This document shows positions 1 to 3,017 of a stretch of 5,713 bases of DNA, piece by piece. Both the position numbers and the translations under genes were made by a program. How positions within the stretch are numbered: the first letter of the stretch is position 1; each line of letters begins with the position of its first letter. A model generated the notes under the pieces. That model had not been told where the DNA came from and did no database searches. It worked only from the letters and a program-made list of their open reading frames with translations. Origin of the DNA: an uncultured Verrucomicrobiota bacterium. Lineage in GTDB: Bacteria; Verrucomicrobiota; Verrucomicrobiia; Limisphaerales; UBA1096. The DNA is taken from assembly GCA_913050205.1 (NCBI GenBank), contig CAJXAU010000128.1:1-5713 (forward strand), given 5' to 3'.

Positions 1-350
1 ATGATGCCTCCGTTCACCAGTCCGACCAGACCACCAACTAGGATGGTTGCCGTGACGACCGCCAAAAAACCGTGCCCCTGTTCGATCAACTTAGCAGTCA
101 CCACACTGGCCAGTGCCACCACAGAACCGGCACACAGGTCGATGCCGCCGCTGACGATCACCAGAGTCATGCCCATCGCTCCGATCGCTACGATAACGGT
201 TTGCGTGAGTATGATCTTGAAGTTGCTGCCCTTGAAGAAATTCGGGCGCAACTCGCTGTCGATGGCAAACAACGCCAGTACGACGAATAGCCCGACGAAC
301 GGACGGATCGCCTTCAGAAAATCGCTGTTGCCCAGCTTGGCCCAGTTCAC
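1..350 (-). CDS. RbsC-type sugar ABC transporter permease (N-terminal part, cut by window edge)
   Basis: Channel subunit of a CUT2-family sugar importer in the inner membrane. About 116 codons are visible; family members are usually about 310-350 residues, so roughly the first third is here. It begins with a hydrophilic stretch (VNWAKLGNSDF), then hydrophobic segments near residues 17-30, 48-67, 72-86 and 94-113. The hallmark GGIDL-x-x-GS (residues 68-76, here GGIDLCAGS) and the GL-x-NG motif (residues 110-114) identify the BPD_transp_2/RbsC family. The GTG start at 348-350 overlaps the ATPase stop by 4 bases (GTGA), and a strong GGAGGT lies 6 bases upstream, which fixes the start. It should pair with the ATPase and binding protein encoded just before it. 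The substrate is not identifiable. The family call is firm; the open end is only the window boundary. Confidence 0.93.
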   Translation of the reverse strand, partial: MNWAKLGNSDFLKAIRPFVGLFVVLALFAIDSELRPNFFKGSNFKIILTQTVIVAIGAMGMTLVIVSGGIDLCAGSVVALASVVTAKLIEQGHGFLAVVTATILVGGLVGLVNGGI

Positions 351-1876
351 GCCGCCACCTCCCCGGCACCCGGCTGACCCACGGCAGCGCGCAGGATCTC
401 CGGCTCCGACCAGTCCTCCACCGACCGGGTTTCGACAATCTTCCCCCGGCACATCACTCCAACTCGGTCGCACACTCCAATCAATTCCGGCAGGTAGGAG
501 CTGACAAATATCACCGCCTTACCCCGCCCCGCCAACTCATTCATCAAACGATAAATCTGTGCCTTGCTGCCAACATCGATCCCGCGGGTTGGCTCGTCCA
601 GCAACAGAATCTCCGCGTCGTGATGGAGCAATCGCCCAATCGCGATCTTCTGTTGATTGCCTCCGGATAACTCACCGACCGGCTGGCCGGCATGCGATGC
701 CTTGACTTCGAGTTTGCGCATCCATTTTTCCGAAGCCGCCTCCTGTGCCCTGCTGCTTACCAACCCAATCCGCGACACCCCGCCAAAGCTCGTCAGCGTG
801 AGATTGTCAGCGAGGCTGCGATTGAGCAATAGTCCCTCCTCCTTTCGATTTTCGCTGACGAACCCAATACCCTTGGCCAAGCGCTTGGCCGGGGACGAGT
901 GCGTGTCTTCACTTCCGAACACCGCCACGTTGCCCTTGGCCAAGGGGTCGAGGCCGAAGACTGAACGCAGGGTTTCTGTCCGTCCCGCACCCACCAGCCC
1001 GAACACACCAAGGATCTCCCCGGCGCAAAGACCAAGGCTAACGTCCACCGGCTTGGCCAAGCCGGCAACATTGTTCAATTCCAAAACCGGTCCGCCAATC
1101 GTGCGATTGGTACGCGGGTAAATCTCCGACATCTCCCGACCGACCATCATGTGGATGATCCGGTCAAGATTCGCTTCGGCCATCTCTCCACCGCCGACGC
1201 TGACACCATCGCGCAACACCGTAAAGCGATCGGCCACGCGTTGGCACTCCTCGAGAAAGTGGCTGATGTAAATCACGCTCACGCCGCGTTGGCTCATTCG
1301 CTCGATCACGCCAAACAGATTCTCCGTGTCCAGCCGGGTCAGGCTGCTGGTCGGTTCGTCCATGATGAGGACACGCGGCTCCCCCACCAACGCACGAGCG
1401 ATCTCAACCAACTGTTGCTGGGCAATGGTCAGTGAACCCACCGGGGCATCGAGAGGCAAATCCGGCTGGCAAATTTCCTCAAGCGCGCGCTTGGCCAAGC
1501 GGCGGCGTTTGCCACGGTTCAACCAACCAAGCGTCCGTGGCTCGTTGCCGAGCAGCATGTTCTCCTCCACCGTCAAATCCGGCGCAAGGTTGAGTTCCTG
1601 ATAAATCATCGCAACCCCGCTTCGGCGGGCGTGCAACGGATCGCTTGGTGCGAAAGGTGTGCCGTCCAGTTCCATCGTGCCACTGTCCGACCGGTGCGCC
1701 CCACTAAGCACTTTCATTAACGTGCTTTTGCCGGCACCATTTTCTCCGATCAACGCGTGTACCTCGCCGGAACCCACCTCGAGGCTCACGCCGCCAAGCG
1801 CCACTGTCGGGCCAAAGCGCTTGGCCACCCCGTGGATGCGCAGGCGCGGCGGACTGGATTCAGTTTCCTTCGCCAA
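347..1876 (-). CDS. RbsA/MglA-type sugar ABC transporter ATP-binding protein (two fused ATPase domains)
   Basis: Energy-coupling subunit of the CUT2 importer: two nucleotide-binding domains in one 509-residue chain, the normal family length. Domain 1: Walker A GENGAGKST (44-52), Q-loop Gln93, signature LTIAQQQ (149-155, in place of LSGGQ), Walker B VLIMDE (169-174), switch His206. Domain 2: degenerate Walker A GLVGAGRT (293-300, Arg where Lys is expected), SENRKEEG block (341-348), signature LSGGNQQ (403-409), Walker B ILLLDE (423-428), and Ser-Ser (459-460) where the switch His would be. A weakened second site is usual for RbsA/MglA, so domain 1 probably does most of the hydrolysis. The start is a TTG at 1874-1876, 17 bases inside the end of the binding-protein gene, with only a weak GAG 7 bases upstream. 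A later GTG (codon 17) would remove the first beta strand, so TTG is preferred. Four copies of the TTGGCCAA palindrome lie inside the gene, encoding Leu-Ala-Lys at 127, 273, 312 and 333. Confidence 0.95.
   Translation of the reverse strand: MAKETESSPPRLRIHGVAKRFGPTVALGGVSLEVGSGEVHALIGENGAGKSTLMKVLSGAHRSDSGTMELDGTPFAPSDPLHARRSGVAMIYQELNLAPDLTVEENMLLGNEPRTLGWLNRGKRRRLAKRALEEICQPDLPLDAPVGSLTIAQQQLVEIARALVGEPRVLIMDEPTSSLTRLDTENLFGVIERMSQRGVSVIYISHFLEECQRVADRFTVLRDGVSVGGGEMAEANLDRIIHMMVGREMSEIYPRTNRTIGGPVLELNNVAGLAKPVDVSLGLCAGEILGVFGLVGAGRTETLRSVFGLDPLAKGNVAVFGSEDTHSSPAKRLAKGIGFVSENRKEEGLLLNRSLADNLTLTSFGGVSRIGLVSSRAQEAASEKWMRKLEVKASHAGQPVGELSGGNQQKIAIGRLLHHDAEILLLDEPTRGIDVGSKAQIYRLMNELAGRGKAVIFVSSYLPELIGVCDRVGVMCRGKIVETRSVEDWSEPEILRAAVGQPGAGEVAA
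357..362 (-). promoter_or_regulatory. Ribosome binding site of the permease gene
   Basis: GGAGGT on the minus strand, 6 bases before the GTG start, lying inside the last codons of the ATPase gene. It supports the GTG start and the 4-base overlap, and suggests translation of the permease is coupled to that of the ATPase. It is the only strong Shine-Dalgarno sequence seen in the window. Confidence 0.7.
872..890. repeat. TTGGCCAA palindrome, one and a half tandem units
   Basis: A complete core at 873-880 is followed 12 bases later by a second core that is intact for six bases (TTGGCC, 885-890). Together they contain a 16-bp perfect palindrome GGCCAAGCGCTTGGCC at 875-890. It is read in the ATPase gene as PAKRLAKG, just before the GFVSENRK block of the second ATPase domain. 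Confidence 0.85.
933..946. repeat. TTGGCCAA palindrome, 14-bp copy
   Basis: CCCTTGGCCAAGGG is perfectly self-complementary. The flanks differ from the more common CGC/GCG but remain complementary to each other. It encodes Leu312-Ala313-Lys314 of the ATPase, in a variable loop after the second Walker A. Confidence 0.85.
1048..1065. repeat. TTGGCCAA palindrome, 18-bp perfect copy
   Basis: CCGGCTTGGCCAAGCCGG is an 18-bp perfect palindrome and the longest single-unit copy in the window. It encodes Gly272 to Pro276 (GLAKP) of the ATPase, at the start of the second domain. Confidence 0.87.
1488..1501. repeat. TTGGCCAA palindrome, 14-bp copy CGCTTGGCCAAGCG
   Basis: Perfect 14-bp palindrome with CGC/GCG flanks, identical to the intergenic copy at 2968-2981 and to 4744-4757. 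It encodes RLAKR (126-130) in a basic helical stretch of the first ATPase domain. Confidence 0.86.
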
Positions 1877-2879
1877 GATATTTCTCGAGCGGCGGGTTGA
1901 GCAGTTCCTGAATCTCCGGTTCGCCCATGTTTTCCTTTGTCACCATGGCCACCCCGGTATCGATGCGTTTATCGACCTTCTCCCCGCTGATGTGGCTGGC
2001 CAGCGTCTTCACGCCGAGGTAGCCCATCCTGATCGGGTTCTGCACCACCAAACCCTGAACATCGCCAGCCTCAAGGTCGCGCAGTGACTGCTCGCTGGTG
2101 TCGAACCCTACGATCTTCACGTTGCCCCCGGCCTTGCCAATGTCGCGAATCGCCTTGGTCATCGAGACTGTCACCGACTCGTTCGGACAAAACACCCCGT
2201 TCACCTCGTCCCCATAGCGGCTCAACAAATTCTGTGAAGCCGTGTAGGCGAGATCGCGCGTCGCCCCCGCGTACTGGTCAGAGGACAACACCTTGATGTC
2301 CGGATACTTTTCCTTGATCGCATCAAGAAATCCCTGTTCGCGCTTGGTCGTGCTGGCCGAGCCAACCGCATATCGAAGCATTAACACGTTGCCCTTGCCA
2401 CCGAGCAGTTCGCCGAGATGTTCTCCACCCATCCGACCGCCAACGTAATTATCCGTGGCAACAAAACTCGCGTACTTGTCCGACTGCAGCCCTGAGTCAA
2501 TGATCACCACCGGGATGTTCGCATTGCCGGCCGTCTCCACCGGCCGCACCAGCGCCTTGTCATCGAGCGGTGCAAGCACCATCCCGTCCACCCCTCGGCT
2601 GATGAAGTTCTCGACCACCTTGATCTGTTCATCGCGGTCATCCTCCTTGAGCGGCCCTTTCCAGTGAATCTTCACCGGCTTTCCGGCAGCCGTCAGTTCC
2701 TGCTCCGCCTTTTTCGCTCCGGCGTGGATCGATTTCCAAAACTCATGCGTCGTCCCCTTCGGGATCACGACGATCTCCAGTCCACCGTCCGTCGATCCTC
2801 CGCCACCGCTCGAGTCGGATCCGCAACCGGAAACCAAAATCAACGCAACGCATCCAGCGCCCAATAGCCATGATTTCAT
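1860..2879 (-). CDS. RbsB-type sugar ABC transporter substrate-binding lipoprotein
   Basis: Extracytoplasmic sugar-binding protein (Peripla_BP_4/RbsB fold) that should deliver a sugar to the importer encoded downstream. Starting at the ATG at 2877-2879 gives 339 residues with a textbook lipoprotein signal: MKSW, a hydrophobic core, then lipobox VSGC with lipidated Cys19, followed by a Ser/Gly-rich tether. Family landmarks in this numbering: Phe47-Trp48 in TTHEFW (aromatic stacking position), Asp128 in IIDSG, Asp143 in ATDN, Arg169, Arg180 in TTKREQGF, Asn233 in CPNES, Asp260 in VGFD and Gln280 in QNP. The family often has Asn-Asp where this has Asn233-Glu234. An in-frame ATG 11 codons upstream (2912), with AGGG 4 bases before it, would extend the N-terminus; I prefer 2879 for its signal peptide, although no Shine-Dalgarno sequence is visible there. 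Its 3' end overlaps the ATPase start by 17 bases. The gene contains no TTGGCCAA copy. The substrate is unknown. Confidence 0.92.
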   Translation of the reverse strand: MKSWLLGAGCVALILVSGCGSDSSGGGGSTDGGLEIVVIPKGTTHEFWKSIHAGAKKAEQELTAAGKPVKIHWKGPLKEDDRDEQIKVVENFISRGVDGMVLAPLDDKALVRPVETAGNANIPVVIIDSGLQSDKYASFVATDNYVGGRMGGEHLGELLGGKGNVLMLRYAVGSASTTKREQGFLDAIKEKYPDIKVLSSDQYAGATRDLAYTASQNLLSRYGDEVNGVFCPNESVTVSMTKAIRDIGKAGGNVKIVGFDTSEQSLRDLEAGDVQGLVVQNPIRMGYLGVKTLASHISGEKVDKRIDTGVAMVTKENMGEPEIQELLNPPLEKYLGEGN

Positions 2880-2964
2880 GCGCCGCAGGCTAGGCCAACC
2901 ACACGCCCCCATTCAACCCTTTTGCCCGAACAGGGGTTAAATCAAGAAAACATCCCCGATTGGA

Positions 2965-2984
2965 CAACGCTTGGCCAAGCGCTG
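2965..2984. repeat. TTGGCCAA palindrome, intergenic copy
   Basis: CAACGCTTGGCCAAGCGCTG: a perfect 14-bp core (2968-2981) extended to 20 bases with a single mismatch that would be a G-U pair in RNA read on the minus strand. It is the only complete copy outside a gene, 10 bases beyond the stem-loop at 2995-3017. It could act as an RNA hairpin or a protein-binding site; neither is shown. Confidence 0.85.
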
Positions 2985-2994
2985 CACCCCGAGT

Positions 2995-3017
2995 CGATTA
3001 GCTGACAGGTCTAATCG
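2995..3017 (-). terminator. Small stem-loop immediately after the propeller gene stop codon (weak terminator candidate)
   Basis: CGATTAG and CTAATCG form a perfect 7-bp stem around a 9-base loop, directly abutting the TAG stop codon at 3018-3020. No run of T follows in the direction of transcription (ACTCGGGG comes next) and the stem is A/T-rich, so it does not look like a standard Rho-independent terminator. It may instead protect the mRNA 3' end, or it may act together with the palindrome about 11 bases further on. Position is its main support. Confidence 0.3.

Larger units (their letters stand above)
2880..3017. other. Intergenic gap between propeller gene and transporter operon
   Basis: The only non-coding stretch in the window, 138 bases, or 105 if the binding protein starts at 2912. 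Reading in the gene direction it contains a 7-bp stem-loop directly after the propeller stop codon, then the palindromic repeat copy, then an A/T-richer stretch (about 2936-2955) before the binding-protein start. If the transporter has its own promoter, it should lie here. The best pair I can find (TTGTCC and TTTAAC, 20 bases apart) is too poorly spaced to call. Confidence 0.6.

Noticed and set aside
293..350. Loss of ATPase function in the second domain, or a broken gene
   Set aside because: Coordinates here are residues of the ATPase, about 826-1000 in the window. The degenerate Walker A (GLVGAGRT) and missing switch His are normal for the second domain of RbsA/MglA proteins, and the frame is intact at full length.
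1..504. A plus-strand open frame of 167 codons at the left edge
   Set aside because: It is antisense to the permease and the end of the ATPase, both of which have clear family motifs. Its translation is Pro/Thr/Ser-rich low-complexity sequence with no recognisable motif. Other plus-strand frames were rejected for the same reason.
1810..1826. Near-palindrome GGCCAAAGCGCTTGGCC as a further full repeat copy
   Set aside because: It lacks an intact TTGGCCAA core, and its residues (VAKRFG) are what the family conserves at this position, so resemblance may follow from the protein sequence.
2915..2938. AACCC / GGGTT inverted repeat upstream of the binding-protein gene as an operator or terminator
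   Set aside because: Only 5 bp pair around a 14-base loop, which is common by chance, and half of it would overlap the alternative start at 2912.
2935..2966. Sigma-70-like promoter (TTGTCC and TTTAAC) for the transporter operon
   Set aside because: The spacing of 20 bases is too long. The correctly spaced alternative TGATTT matches the consensus poorly. A promoter may be present but cannot be called from this.
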